From an uncultured Fodinibius sp. (GTDB taxonomy: Bacteria; Bacteroidota; Rhodothermia; Balneolales; Balneolaceae): DNA of 64,000 bases. The stretch is from the NCBI GenBank assembly GCA_913056455.1, contig CAJXMJ010000001.1, positions 744,001 to 808,000 of the forward strand, in the 5' to 3' direction. The notes under the pieces were generated by a model, which had not been told where the DNA came from, did no database searches, and was given only the letters and a program-made list of their open reading frames with translations. Below, piece after piece: positions 63,828 through 64,000 of this stretch. Within the stretch, counting starts at the first letter, position 1, and each line of letters opens with the position of its first letter. The translations under genes were made by a program, and so were the position numbers.

Positions 63828-64000
63828 ATGATTATGACCGATCTATTTCGAATACCATATGTGCTTCTTAAGCCTATTTATGAGCGTACTACTTTTCATC
63901 GTTCGGTGATTGAAGAACTGAACGATAAGCGGCTTAAAGAAGCCTATTCAGAGTGTAGGGCGATAACTCGCCATCATGCCAAAACGTTTTACATGGCAAC
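63828..64000 (+). CDS. Phytoene/squalene synthase family protein (3' partial)
   Basis: The frame from ATG 63828 (or ATG 63834) stays open to the window end, 57 codons. RLKEAYSECRAITRHHAKTFY matches the N-terminal helix of phytoene synthase CrtB and squalene synthases (the A-Y-x2-C-R-x-I-x3-H-x-K-T-F-Y pattern). The product would condense two prenyl diphosphates for carotenoid or hopanoid synthesis. GAAGG, seven bases before the ATG, serves as ribosome site. Most of the catalytic protein lies beyond the edge, so CrtB cannot be separated from HpnC/D. Confidence 0.75.
   Translation, partial: MIMTDLFRIPYVLLKPIYERTTFHRSVIEELNDKRLKEAYSECRAITRHHAKTFYMA

Overview
The window looks like chromosome of a member of the Balneolota/Bacteroidota lineage (Balneolaceae-like). 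This is an inference, not a search result. Supporting signs are bacillithiol BshC, a DUF4837 lipoprotein, acidic proteins including a strikingly acidic IF2, frequent TTG/GTG starts, and promoters of the Bacteroidota type (TTG, 20 bases, TAnnTTTG) ahead of several genes. No rRNA, tRNA, CRISPR, prophage or insertion sequence was seen. Most of the window is housekeeping operons; the interest lies in the regulatory DNA and a few unusual gene pairings.

Layout. 1-4232 (+): end of a surface-polysaccharide cluster (WecF-like Fuc4NAc transferase cut by the window edge, RmlA, WecE, and a UDP-glucuronate-type epimerase), closed by a bidirectional terminator. 4300-11759 (-): complex I operon nuoABCDEFGH, ending at nuoH without nuoI-N; an Mth938-domain gene lies just upstream. 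12469-16737 (+): bifunctional nuclease, bshC, 5-formyl-THF cyclo-ligase, PspC-domain protein, tmk. 17016-24213 (+): START-like protein, then aroE, pgeF, HDAC-like protein, dxr, rseP, psd, pssA. 24323-32558 (+): a complete tryptophan operon with its own attenuator, trpL-E-S-G-D-C-F-B-A, followed by a DUF4837 lipoprotein and a BioC-like methyltransferase. 34544-41051 (-): galE, orphan Hpt protein, thioesterase, hydrolase, VOC protein, beta-barrel protein, TPR protein, and a btaB-btaA pair for betaine lipid synthesis. 41194-44311 (+): small membrane protein, prfB with programmed frameshift, coaE, fbp. 44376-47646 (-): DUF192 lipoprotein overlapping a large secreted BNR/VPS10-like protein. 47792-57423 (+): rimP-nusA-infB-rbfA-truB-ribF, rpsO and pnp. 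57626-62566 (+): M16 peptidase, asnS, holA, an ECF sigma factor and a tiny anti-sigma-like gene. 62693-63661 (-): purC. 63828-end (+): start of a phytoene/squalene synthase gene.

The most interesting signal is between pssA and trpE. A 25-codon leader peptide (24361-24438) carries three consecutive Trp codons. It is followed by mutually exclusive hairpins and an intrinsic terminator (24467-24498), which is a textbook ribosome-mediated attenuator. The candidate promoter places the start of transcription at or within a few bases of the leader ATG, so the leader may be leaderless. The operon also contains trpS, so tRNA-Trp charging and Trp synthesis would share one charging-sensitive switch. A second leader signal is a terminator-like hairpin at the very 5' end of the rimP-nusA transcript, where no upstream + strand gene exists for it to terminate. 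Other points of note are btaAB, an unusually long overlap of two secreted-protein genes, an alpha/beta hydrolase with no canonical start codon at its conserved N-terminus, and a dispersed ~72-bp palindromic element in two gaps of the trp operon.
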